Shown piece by piece: positions 54,856-62,728 of a stretch of DNA of 64,000 nucleotides. Every line of letters begins with the position of its first letter. The first letter of the stretch is position 1. Under the pieces are notes generated by a model. That model did no database searches and was not told where the DNA came from. It was given only the letters and a program-made list of their open reading frames with translations. The stretch lies in the NCBI RefSeq assembly GCF_918698095.1, contig NZ_CAKKLY010000010.1, positions 30,052-94,051 on the forward strand, given 5' to 3'. A program made the translations under genes and the position numbers. Source of the stretch: Arthrobacter sp. Bi83 (GTDB lineage: Bacteria; Actinomycetota; Actinomycetes; Actinomycetales; Micrococcaceae).

Positions 54856-55791
54856 ATGACCACCAACCTTGTTGAACAGTCCGGCACCGCTTCGGCCGAA
54901 GCCGGGAGCCAGGACGTACTGCGGAATCTCTACGCTGACTGGGCTCAGATCATGGCGACCACGCCGGACCTGACCATGCGCCTGTTCCGTTCCATTTTTG
55001 ACGAGTGGCACCAGCCGACGGTCGAGCCCGAGGGCGTCATGTACCGTGAGGACACCGTTGGGGGCGTTCCGGGCATCTGGTGCCTGCCAAAGGGTGCGGA
55101 CAGGACCAAGGTCCTCCTGTACACCCACGGCGGCGGCTTCGCCGTCGGCTCCGCCTCGAGCCACCGCAAGCTCGCCGCCCACGTCGCCAAGGCCCTCGGA
55201 TCCGTCAGCTTCGTGCTGGATTACCGCCGCGCCCCCGAATTCCAGCACCCTGCCCAGATCGAGGACGGCGTGGCCGCCTTCGATGCCCTCGTCGCCTCCG
55301 GCATCGCCCCGCAGGACATCACCACCATCGGCGATTCCGCCGGCGGCAACCTCGCCATCGCCATTGCCCTGGCGCTTAAGGAACACGGCAAGCCCGGTCC
55401 CGGCCAGGTCATCGCCTTCTCCCCGTGGCTGGATATGGAGAACAAGGGCGAAACCCTTGTCACCAACAACGACACCGACGCCCTGATCACCCCCGAACTG
55501 CTCGAAGGCATGATCGCCGGCGTCCTCGGCGGCACGGTTGACCCCACCACCCCGCTGGCGAACCCGCTGCACGCGGACTTCACTGGTTTCCCCCGCCTGT
55601 ACATCACCGCCGGCAGCGTCGAGTCACTCCTGGACAACGCCACCCGTCTGGAGGAACGCGCCAAAGCCGCCGGTGTGGACGTCACCTTGTCCATCGGCGA
55701 GGGCCAGCAGCACGTCTACCCGTTCCTGGCAGGGCGCTCCGCCCTCGTCGCCCAGGAGTTCGAGAAGCTCGCTGCCTGGTACCGGAACTAA
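54856..55791 (+). CDS. HSL-type esterase, ChnC-like lactone hydrolase
   Basis: Cytoplasmic alpha/beta hydrolase of the hormone-sensitive-lipase family (311 residues). The oxyanion motif HGGG is at 91-94 (THGGGFAVG), nucleophile Ser161 in GDSAGGN, and the histidine in GQQHVYPF. In the cyclohexanone pathway the ChnC enzyme of this family opens epsilon-caprolactone to 6-hydroxyhexanoate; here the gene is directly upstream of the Baeyer-Villiger enzyme that would make such a lactone. ATG 54856 has AAAGGAGA 7 bases before it. First gene of a three-gene operon. Confidence 0.86.
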   Translation: MTTNLVEQSGTASAEAGSQDVLRNLYADWAQIMATTPDLTMRLFRSIFDEWHQPTVEPEGVMYREDTVGGVPGIWCLPKGADRTKVLLYTHGGGFAVGSASSHRKLAAHVAKALGSVSFVLDYRRAPEFQHPAQIEDGVAAFDALVASGIAPQDITTIGDSAGGNLAIAIALALKEHGKPGPGQVIAFSPWLDMENKGETLVTNNDTDALITPELLEGMIAGVLGGTVDPTTPLANPLHADFTGFPRLYITAGSVESLLDNATRLEERAKAAGVDVTLSIGEGQQHVYPFLAGRSALVAQEFEKLAAWYRN

Positions 55792-55860
55792 CCCGGCCAC
55801 CTGCGAAGCCAAACCATCCACTATTCCGTCCCCTGCATCAGAACGACAAAGGAGTTCGCC

Positions 55861-57486
55861 ATGACTGCACAGAACACTTTCCACACCGTTGACGCCGTCG
55901 TCATCGGCGCCGGCTTCGGCGGCATCTACGCCGTCCACAAGCTTCATAACGAGCAGGGCCTGACCGTTGTCGGCTTCGACAAGGCCGACGGCCCCGGCGG
56001 CACCTGGTACTGGAACCGCTACCCCGGGGCACTCTCTGACACGGAGAGCCACGTCTACCGCTTCTCCTTCGATAAGGACCTCCTGCAGGACGGTACCTGG
56101 AAGCACACCTACATCACCCAGCCGGAGATCCTCGAGTACCTTGAGGATGTCGTTGACCGCTTTGACCTGCGCCGCCACTTCCGCTTCGGCACCGAGGTCA
56201 AGTCCGCCGTCTACCTCGAAGACGAGTGCCTGTGGGAGGTCACCACAAGCGGTGGCGCCGTCTACCGGGCCAAGTACGTCGTCAACGCCGTGGGGCTGCT
56301 GTCGGCCATCAACTTCCCGAACCTGCCCGGCATCGACGCGTTCGAGGGCGAGACGATCCACACCGCCGCCTGGCCCCAAGGCAAGTCGCTCGCCGGCCGC
56401 CGCGTCGGCGTGATCGGCACCGGGTCCACGGGCCAGCAGGTCATCACGGCCCTGGCCCCGGAAGTGGAACATCTGACCGTCTTCGTCCGCACCCCGCAGT
56501 ACTCCGTCCCGGTGGGCAAGCGCCCCGTGACTACCCAGCAGATCGCCGAGATCAAGGCCGACTACGACAACATCTGGGCACAGGTCAAGCGTTCCGGTGT
56601 GGCCTTCGGCTTCGAGGAAAGCACCGTGCCGGCCATGAGCGTTTCGGAAGAAGAACGCCGCCAGGTCTACGAGAAGGCCTGGGAATACGGCGGCGGCTTC
56701 CGCTTCATGTTCGAAACCTTCAGCGACATCGCCACCGATGAGGAGGCCAACGAGACTGCGGCATCCTTCATCCGAAACAAGATCGTCGAGACCATCAAGG
56801 ATCCGGAGACGGCACGGAAGCTGACGCCCACCGGCCTTTTCGCCCGCCGCCCGCTCTGCGACGACGGCTACTTCCAAGTCTTCAACCGGCCCAACGTCGA
56901 GGCCGTGGCCATCAAGGAGAACCCCATCCGGGAAGTCACCGCCAAGGGTGTGGTGACCGAGGACGGCGTGCTGCACGAGCTGGACGTCATCGTCTTTGCG
57001 ACCGGTTTCGACGCGGTGGACGGCAATTACCGCCGCATGGAGATCACCGGCCGTGACGGCCTGAACATCAACGACCACTGGGACGGGCAGCCCACCAGCT
57101 ACCTGGGCGTTTCCACGGCAAAGTTCCCCAACTGGTTCATGGTGCTGGGACCCAACGGCCCGTTCACAAACCTGCCGCCGAGCATCGAGACGCAGGTTGA
57201 ATGGATCAGCGACACGGTGGCTTACGCGGAGGCCAACGGAATCCGGGCGATCGAACCGACTCCGGAGGCCGAAGCCGAGTGGACCGAGACATGCACCACG
57301 ATTGCCAACATGACCGTGTTCACCAAGGTCGATTCATGGATCTTCGGCGCAAACGTCCCGGGCAAGAAGCCCAGCGTGCTGTTCTACCTGGGCGGCCTGG
57401 GCAACTACCGCGGCGTCCTGGACGACGTCAGTGCCAACGGATACCGCGGCTTTGAGCTGAAGTCCGAAGCCGCCGTCGCTGCCTGA
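55861..57486 (+). CDS. chnB: Baeyer-Villiger monooxygenase, cyclohexanone monooxygenase-like
   Basis: FAD- and NADPH-dependent enzyme that inserts oxygen next to a ketone to make a lactone. The 541-residue protein has the FAD Rossmann motif VIGAGFGG (14-21), the BVMO fingerprint FxGxxxHxxxWP as FEGETIHTAAWP (161-172), and the NADPH motif GVIGTGSTG (183-191). Long stretches agree with Acinetobacter cyclohexanone monooxygenase as I know it (GTWYWNRYPGALSDTESH, RRPLCDDGYF with the key arginine, LGPNGPFTNLPPSIETQVEW, SWIFGANVPGKK), and the length is nearly equal, so a cyclic ketone substrate is likely. ATG 55861 has AAAGGAG. Second gene of the operon, 69 bases after the esterase. Confidence 0.94.
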   Translation: MTAQNTFHTVDAVVIGAGFGGIYAVHKLHNEQGLTVVGFDKADGPGGTWYWNRYPGALSDTESHVYRFSFDKDLLQDGTWKHTYITQPEILEYLEDVVDRFDLRRHFRFGTEVKSAVYLEDECLWEVTTSGGAVYRAKYVVNAVGLLSAINFPNLPGIDAFEGETIHTAAWPQGKSLAGRRVGVIGTGSTGQQVITALAPEVEHLTVFVRTPQYSVPVGKRPVTTQQIAEIKADYDNIWAQVKRSGVAFGFEESTVPAMSVSEEERRQVYEKAWEYGGGFRFMFETFSDIATDEEANETAASFIRNKIVETIKDPETARKLTPTGLFARRPLCDDGYFQVFNRPNVEAVAIKENPIREVTAKGVVTEDGVLHELDVIVFATGFDAVDGNYRRMEITGRDGLNINDHWDGQPTSYLGVSTAKFPNWFMVLGPNGPFTNLPPSIETQVEWISDTVAYAEANGIRAIEPTPEAEAEWTETCTTIANMTVFTKVDSWIFGANVPGKKPSVLFYLGGLGNYRGVLDDVSANGYRGFELKSEAAVAA

Positions 57487-57583
57487 CGCGGCGCCTCGCG
57501 GCTGCCAAGCCGGTGCCATCGAACTGATGGTGCCGGCCACCGGCCTTGATTCCATCGTCTTTCACTACAGAGGAGAACCACCC

Positions 57584-58963
57584 ATGGGTGTGTACACCAC
57601 GATCGACCCGGCCACCGGGGACGCAACCGCACAATACCCGGAGATCTCCGACACCGAGCTGGACACTCTCATCGGAAACAGCGCCGCAGCCTACCGTTCC
57701 TGGCGCACCACAACCCTGGAGCAGCGCCGTGCCGTCCTGACCCGCACCGCCGAGATCCACCGCGAGCAGGCCGAAGAACTGGCCAAGCTCCTTACCCTGG
57801 AAATGGGCAAACCGATCGCGCAGGCCAGGGGAGAGGTGGAACTGGTCGCGTCGATTTACCAGCACTACGCCGACAACCTGGAGGAGTACCTGGCGGATGA
57901 ATCCCTCACCTTCAAGGGCTCCGGCACGGCTGTCGTCCGCACCGAACCGATAGGACCCCTCGTCGGGGTCATGCCATGGAACTACCCTTACTACCAGGTG
58001 GCCCGGTTCGCGGCGCCGAACATCGCCTTGGGCAATACCATTATCCTCAAGCACGCCCGCAACTGCCCCCAGTCCGCCCTGGCCATCGAACGGGTGCTTA
58101 TAGAGGCCGGATTGCCGGCCGGCGTGTACCTTAACGCGTTCATCTCCTCCGCGCAGGTGGCAGCCGCCGTTGCCGACCGGCGCGTGCAGGGCGTGTCCCT
58201 GACCGGGTCCGAGAAGGCCGGTGCAGCCGTCGGCGAGGTCGCCGGCCGGAACCTGAAAAAGTGCGTCCTGGAACTCGGCGGATCAGACCCGTTCATCGTC
58301 CTCGACGATGCCGACATCGACGCCGCAGCAGCTGCGGCAGTCATCGGCCGGCTCTCCAACGGCGGCCAGGCCTGCACGGCATCGAAGCGGTTCATCGTGG
58401 CGGAGAGTGTGTACGAGGAATTCCTTCAGAAGTTCCTGGACGCGATGGCCCCCTGGCAGTCCGGCGATCCCACCGACGCCGGGACCAAGCTCGGACCGCT
58501 GGCATCAACTGCAGGAGTCGAGGAACTGGACGAGCTCGTGCAGGACGCAGTCTCCCACGGCGCGGAACTCCTGCTCGGTGGCGAACGCCCCGACGGCCCC
58601 GGCGCCTATTACCCGGCCACGGTCCTGGCAGGCGTCACACCCGAAATGCGTGCCTTCACCGAGGAACTGTTCGGCCCCGTCGCCGTCGTCTACCGCGTCG
58701 GCTCCCTGCAGGAAGCGATCGATTTGGCCAACAACTCACCGTTCGGCCTGTCCTCCAGCGTGTTCACATCCGATGCCAAGAATGCGGACCGGCTGGCCGA
58801 GGAACTTGAGGTCGGCATGGTGTGGATCAACAGCACTAGCAAGAGCTCGCCCGACCTGCCGTTCGGCGGCGTCAAGGGCTCGGGCTTCGGGCGGGAACTG
58901 GCCCGCTACGGCTTCAACGAATTCGCCAATAAGAAGCTGGTCCGGAACCCCGGCGCCAGGTAG
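57584..58963 (+). CDS. Aldehyde dehydrogenase, ChnE-like (6-oxohexanoate / succinate-semialdehyde type)
   Basis: NAD(P)-dependent aldehyde dehydrogenase of 459 residues in the succinate-semialdehyde dehydrogenase group. Catalytic Cys264 is in GGQACTASKRF, general base Glu230 in LELGGSDPF, and GSEKAGAAVG marks the cofactor site. In this setting it would oxidise 6-oxohexanoate to adipate (ChnE role). ATG 57584 has AGAGGAG 7 bases upstream; the longer frame from 57527 lacks support. Third gene of the esterase operon. Substrate assignment rests on context. Confidence 0.87.
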   Translation: MGVYTTIDPATGDATAQYPEISDTELDTLIGNSAAAYRSWRTTTLEQRRAVLTRTAEIHREQAEELAKLLTLEMGKPIAQARGEVELVASIYQHYADNLEEYLADESLTFKGSGTAVVRTEPIGPLVGVMPWNYPYYQVARFAAPNIALGNTIILKHARNCPQSALAIERVLIEAGLPAGVYLNAFISSAQVAAAVADRRVQGVSLTGSEKAGAAVGEVAGRNLKKCVLELGGSDPFIVLDDADIDAAAAAAVIGRLSNGGQACTASKRFIVAESVYEEFLQKFLDAMAPWQSGDPTDAGTKLGPLASTAGVEELDELVQDAVSHGAELLLGGERPDGPGAYYPATVLAGVTPEMRAFTEELFGPVAVVYRVGSLQEAIDLANNSPFGLSSSVFTSDAKNADRLAEELEVGMVWINSTSKSSPDLPFGGVKGSGFGRELARYGFNEFANKKLVRNPGAR

Positions 58964-59024
58964 GCGGATTGCTGAGTCACCGCGCCAGGTTGCCGGCAGT
59001 GTGCCCGCAACCTGGTGCGGCCGT

Positions 59025-59654
59025 TTAACCTTGGGGGTCTTTCGCGAAGGCGGGGTACAGGGCGGCCACGAGGCTTTGGCCGAACGCTTCGTCCAGCGGC
59101 TCGCCGCTGAGGAACAAGCGGTAGTAGATGGGGCCGAGCAGAAGGTCGGTGACCAGCTCCGGATCCAGTCCTTCCCGCAGCTCACCCCTGGCAGTGCCGC
59201 GTTCCACCAGGGCTGTGACCTCCCGGACGCGCTTAGCCACCACCGTTTCCCGGTAGGTCCTGGCAAGTTCGACGTCGGCAGCTACCTCCGAGACCAGGCC
59301 CTGCATGATGCGCCCCAGCAGGGAGTTGGACATCAGGTCCACCGTCCGGTTCACCAGGCGGGTCAGCTCAGTCTGCGTGTCCTTGGCATAGGGCAGCGTG
59401 CTGACGTCGCCCAGCATGTCCAGCAGGACGGCCAGTGCCAAATCATTCCGGGACCGGTACCGGCGGTAAATGGTGGATTTGGCGACGCCGGACCGCTCGG
59501 CAACGCGTTCGATCGTCAGGCTTGCAAAGCCGGAACCGGCCAGCAGTTCCCGCGTGGTGTCCAGGACCACCCGTTCCGTGCGCGCGCGGCGCTTTTGGTG
59601 ACCTGAGGCTGTGGCCCCGGCTGGACCGCCGTCGGCCGCGTCTGCTTTCTGCAT
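59025..59654 (-). CDS. TetR-family regulator
   Basis: Repressor-type protein of 209 residues. The N-terminal helix-turn-helix is SLTIERVAERSGVAKSTIYRRY, with a TetR_C-like ligand domain after it (DPELVTDLLLGPIYYRLFLSGEPL is a common end of this subgroup). ATG 59654 has GGAAGG 6 bases upstream. It is divergent from the carboxymuconolactone-decarboxylase-like gene across 110 bases that contain a palindrome at 59695-59712, its probable operator. The controlled set is likely the two genes to its right. The ligand is unknown. Confidence 0.86.
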   Translation of the reverse strand: MQKADAADGGPAGATASGHQKRRARTERVVLDTTRELLAGSGFASLTIERVAERSGVAKSTIYRRYRSRNDLALAVLLDMLGDVSTLPYAKDTQTELTRLVNRTVDLMSNSLLGRIMQGLVSEVAADVELARTYRETVVAKRVREVTALVERGTARGELREGLDPELVTDLLLGPIYYRLFLSGEPLDEAFGQSLVAALYPAFAKDPQG

Positions 59655-59694
59655 AAAAAACCTTCCAGTCCTCATACCCCGAGTGCTAATATTG

Positions 59695-59712
59695 AAACGC
59701 AACGTAGCGTTT
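59695..59712. promoter_or_regulatory. Probable TetR operator
   Basis: AAACGC-AACGTA-GCGTTT is a perfect inverted repeat midway between the divergent TetR gene and 59765. A second, overlapping repeat GTAGC-N11-GCTAC spans 59704-59724. Local sequence is A/T-rich (TTTTATAAAT), fitting a promoter under repression. Confidence 0.65.
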
Positions 59713-59764
59713 TATAAATGCTACTCGCTAACTCGTTTCCATAGAAGCCTAGAAGGGCAGCACC

Positions 59765-60175
59765 ATGAGCACTGACCGGTACCAGCGCGGACTCGACCGG
59801 ATGATGGAACTTGTCTCCAGCGAACACGCCAATACGTTCGACCACGCCAAGCTGGTGGAGTCCTATGCGGCCCTCGACGCCGAACTGTCGGACTACATCG
59901 TCTCCTTTGCTTTCGGGGACATCTACTCGCGGGACAGCCTGACCCAGCAGGAACAGACGATGGTGACTATTTCCACGCTCGCCGCACTGGGCACCGAGGT
60001 CCAGCTGAAGCTCCATATCAACGTCGGCTTCAACGTGGGCCTCACCAAGGAGAAGATTGTCGGCGCCCTGATCCAGTGCATCCCCTACATCGGATTCCCC
60101 CGCGTCCTCAACGGCCTGACCCTCGTCAAACAGGTCATGGCGGAGCGCGGCATGACCCTTGAAGCCACGAACTAG
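59765..60175 (+). CDS. Carboxymuconolactone decarboxylase-like (AhpD fold) protein
   Basis: Small all-helical protein of 136 residues of the CMD family (TMVTISTLAALGTEVQLKLHINVGFNVGLTKEKIVGALIQCIPYIGFPRVLN). It lacks the CxxC pair of AhpD-type peroxidases and keeps the histidine in LHINVG, so it is nearer to decarboxylase-like or lactone-acting members. ATG 59765 has AGAAGGG. It is followed after 12 bases by a hydroxyisobutyrate-dehydrogenase-like gene. Reaction not known; context suggests a step on a keto-acid or lactone by-product. Confidence 0.8.
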   Translation: MSTDRYQRGLDRMMELVSSEHANTFDHAKLVESYAALDAELSDYIVSFAFGDIYSRDSLTQQEQTMVTISTLAALGTEVQLKLHINVGFNVGLTKEKIVGALIQCIPYIGFPRVLNGLTLVKQVMAERGMTLEATN

Positions 60176-60187
60176 AGGACCCGCAGC

Positions 60188-61021
60188 ATGAGCAAGAGAA
60201 TCGGTTTCGTAGGACTCGGAACCATGGGACTTCCCATGGCAGTCAACCTGAACAAGGCCGGCTTTGAAGTGATCGGCTACGACGCCTTCGCCGGATCCCG
60301 GGAGAAGGCGAAGGCCGCAGGAATCATGGTGGCCGAATCCCTGAAGGAAGTAGCTGAAAAGGCTGACGACGCAATCGTCTCCATGGTCCGCGACTACGCC
60401 CAGAACGTGGACGTCATCCTCGGCAAGGGCGGGCTGCTGTCCGTCGGCCCCAAGAACATCACCATCATTGTCATGAGCACGCTGGACCCGGACACCATGA
60501 ACGAACTGGGCCGGCAGGTGGAGGAAAACGGCTACGCGAAGCTGATTGCCGCCGCCGTCAGCGGCGGCGCCACGGGCGCCCAGGCCGGCACGCTGTCAAT
60601 CATGGCCTCGGGCGCGGAAGACGTGGTCACCGCCGCCCGCCCGTATTTCGACGCCGTCGGATCCAACACCTTCTACTACGGCAGCAAGCCCGGCAACAGC
60701 CAGGCCGCGAAGCTGGTCAACAACCTGGTCCTCGGCATCACCATGAATGCCGTCGCTGAAGGCCTCAAGTTCGGCGCGGAATACAACCTGCCCGAAGCCG
60801 AACTGCTGAACCTGTTTAGGGTCAGCACCGGCGACAGTTGGGTGGCCCGCAACTGGGACTCCGTGTCGGAGTGGACCGCGGACACCGCGCTGGCCGTGCT
60901 GCTCAAGGACCTGAAGGCCGCGCACCTCAAGGGCCTCGAGCACAACGTGGCCATGCCCTTCAACGCCCTGTCCTCCACCCTGTTGTTCGACTCCATGGGA
61001 AAGAAGCCCCAGGCCAACTAG
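60188..61021 (+). CDS. 3-hydroxyisobutyrate dehydrogenase-family oxidoreductase
   Basis: NAD(P)-dependent beta-hydroxyacid dehydrogenase of 277 residues. Residues 4-28 form the Rossmann signature (RIGFVGLGTMGLPMAVNLNKAGF); the substrate loop AAVSGGATGAQAGTLSIMASG and catalytic lysine in AAKLVNNLVLG are present. It is the second gene of the TetR-controlled pair. Which hydroxyacid it oxidises, or whether it reduces an aldehyde, cannot be told. The stop codon lies inside a strong terminator hairpin shared with the convergent operon. Confidence 0.87.
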   Translation: MSKRIGFVGLGTMGLPMAVNLNKAGFEVIGYDAFAGSREKAKAAGIMVAESLKEVAEKADDAIVSMVRDYAQNVDVILGKGGLLSVGPKNITIIVMSTLDPDTMNELGRQVEENGYAKLIAAAVSGGATGAQAGTLSIMASGAEDVVTAARPYFDAVGSNTFYYGSKPGNSQAAKLVNNLVLGITMNAVAEGLKFGAEYNLPEAELLNLFRVSTGDSWVARNWDSVSEWTADTALAVLLKDLKAAHLKGLEHNVAMPFNALSSTLLFDSMGKKPQAN

Positions 61022-61036
61022 ATGGCCTGGGGCTTC
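61003..61036. terminator. Bidirectional terminator overlapping a stop codon
   Basis: GAAGCCCCAGGCCA (61003-61016) pairs perfectly with 61023-61036 over a 6-base loop (ACTAGA). The loop contains the TAG stop of the hydroxyisobutyrate-dehydrogenase-like gene, and the convergent 3-hydroxyacyl-CoA dehydrogenase gene ends 17 bases beyond. Confidence 0.85.
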
Positions 61037-61052
61037 AAACCGTGCGGCGGCT

Positions 61053-61919
61053 TCAGCTCCAGTCGAAGAAGCCTTTGCCGGTTTTGCGGCCGAGTTCGCC
61101 GCGTGCCACTTTGTCGCGGAGGATCTGCGGCGGGGCGAACCGGTCACCCAGGGTGGACTGCAGGTACTCGGCGATGCCGAGGCGCACGTCCAGGCCCACG
61201 ATGTCCGTGGTCTTCAGCGGCCCGGTGGGGTGCTTGTATCCCAGGACCATGGCGTTATCAATGTCTTCGGCTGAGGCGACGCCTTCCTCCACCATCCGCA
61301 TGGCCTCGAGGGCGATCGCCACGCCCAGGCGTGAGGAGGCGAAACCGGGGGCGTCATTGACGACGACGGCGGTCTTGCCGAGCGCCTCAACCCACCCGCG
61401 GGCCGCAGCCGCCAGCGGCTCCGGGGTCTTCTTCCCCACGACCACCTCGATGAGCGTGGAGGCGGGGACCGGGTTGAAGAAGTGCAGCCCCAGAAAGTCC
61501 TGCGGACGGTCGAGCTCGTTAGCCAAGCCGTCCACGGAGAGCGAAGAGGTGTTGGAGGCCAGCACTGCATGGTTGCCGAGTTCAGCCTCGACGGCCCGCA
61601 GCGAGGAGACCTTCAGGTCCCACAGTTCGGGCACGGCCTCCACAACCAGCTCCCGGTCACGGAAGGAGGCGTAATCGGTGGTCACCGACAGGCGGGAGGC
61701 ATAGTCGGCCGCCTCGCCGGCGAGGCCGCGGGCCAGGGACTTGCCGACGGCGTCCTCGACGCGTCCGCGGGCGGCGTCCGCCGCCGCATGGTCACGTTCC
61801 ACCACCACGACGTCGGAGCCTTTGACCAGGAAGGCGTGGGCGATCCCGGCGCCCATGCGGCCGCCACCGAGGACGCCCACCTTTGCGGGGAGCCCGGCGG
61901 GAATTGCAGTGTTGCTCAT
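61053..61919 (-). CDS. 3-hydroxyacyl-CoA dehydrogenase (PaaH/Hbd type)
   Basis: Oxidises a 3-hydroxyacyl-CoA to the 3-oxoacyl-CoA with NAD. The 288-residue, single-function protein has the Rossmann motif VGVLGGGRMGAGIAHAF (14-30), the catalytic histidine region HFFNPVPASTLIEVV and the C-terminal domain ending GRKTGKGFFDW. It is the last gene of a tightly packed operon, 2 bases after the enoyl-CoA hydratase stop. With its partners it would process 3-hydroxyadipyl-CoA (DcaH/PaaH role) if the ketone pathway runs to adipate; short hydroxyacyl-CoAs are an alternative. Confidence 0.9.
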   Translation of the reverse strand: MSNTAIPAGLPAKVGVLGGGRMGAGIAHAFLVKGSDVVVVERDHAAADAARGRVEDAVGKSLARGLAGEAADYASRLSVTTDYASFRDRELVVEAVPELWDLKVSSLRAVEAELGNHAVLASNTSSLSVDGLANELDRPQDFLGLHFFNPVPASTLIEVVVGKKTPEPLAAAARGWVEALGKTAVVVNDAPGFASSRLGVAIALEAMRMVEEGVASAEDIDNAMVLGYKHPTGPLKTTDIVGLDVRLGIAEYLQSTLGDRFAPPQILRDKVARGELGRKTGKGFFDWS

Positions 61920-61921
61920 GT

Positions 61922-62728
61922 CTACTTCTTCTTCCTGTCGAGAAACGCTTGCATGCGGTCGAACTTGGCCGGGGATTCGAAAAGCATGCCCTGGGCCAGG
62001 GTGTCGATCAAGGGATGGACTTCCCTTGGGGCATGGAACACGGCTTTAGTGATCCGAACGGCCAGCGGGTCCTGCCCCGCGATGGAGTCTGCCAGCGCGT
62101 GCGCCGCATCCAGCAGCGTTTCCGGGTCCACGAGTTCGGTGATCAAGCCGACAGCCAGGCAGTCCTCGCCGGTGAGGACTTTGCCTGCCAGCAGGATCTG
62201 TTTGGCCACCGGTTCCCCTACGAGCTCCTTCAGCCGCCAGGTCGCACCCGCCGCGGCAAGGATGCCAAGGTTGGTTTCCGGGTTGCCCATCCGCAAGTCA
62301 GCGGTGCCGATGCGGAGGTCCGCCGCGTAGGCCAATTCCGCGCCGCCACCGAGGGCGTAGCCGTCCAAGGCGGCGATGACGGGCATAGGCAGTTTGGCGA
62401 TCCGGTCGAAGACCCCGGAGTTGATCCCGGCCAGCGCGTCGTCGCGCCGCCGCTCCCGCAATTGCGCGATGTCCGCCCCGGACGCGAAGACGGCTCTGGC
62501 TCCGGTGTCCGGGTTAGCGGGCGTGCCAGACAGGATCAGGACTTTCGGGGTCCGCTCCAGGTACGCGCAGACCACATGCAGTTCATCCACCATTGCCTGG
62601 TCGATGGCGTTGCGTGCCTCCGGCCGGTGCAGCCGGACCGCCAGGCGGTCCACCCGCTCCTCAACCTGCAGCGTTTGGAAACCCCCGGCACCCAGCTGCG
62701 TGCCCGCGTCGTACATCACGTCCGTCAT
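61922..62728 (-). CDS. Enoyl-CoA hydratase/isomerase
   Basis: Crotonase-fold protein of 268 residues. Both catalytic glutamates are present with the expected 20-residue spacing: GGGAELAYA and GNPETNLGIL, and the oxyanion hole is in FASGADIAQL and GYALGGG. It would hydrate 2,3-dehydroadipyl-CoA. ATG 62728 overlaps the thiolase stop by four bases (ATGA); the frame upstream to 62776 is inside the thiolase gene. Middle gene of the thiolase-hydratase-dehydrogenase operon. Confidence 0.9.
   Translation of the reverse strand: MTDVMYDAGTQLGAGGFQTLQVEERVDRLAVRLHRPEARNAIDQAMVDELHVVCAYLERTPKVLILSGTPANPDTGARAVFASGADIAQLRERRRDDALAGINSGVFDRIAKLPMPVIAALDGYALGGGAELAYAADLRIGTADLRMGNPETNLGILAAAGATWRLKELVGEPVAKQILLAGKVLTGEDCLAVGLITELVDPETLLDAAHALADSIAGQDPLAVRITKAVFHAPREVHPLIDTLAQGMLFESPAKFDRMQAFLDRKKK

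Noticed and set aside
55624..57078. 484-codon antisense frame over the monooxygenase gene
   Set aside because: Shadow of a gene with complete family motifs on the plus strand; no ribosome site or domain.
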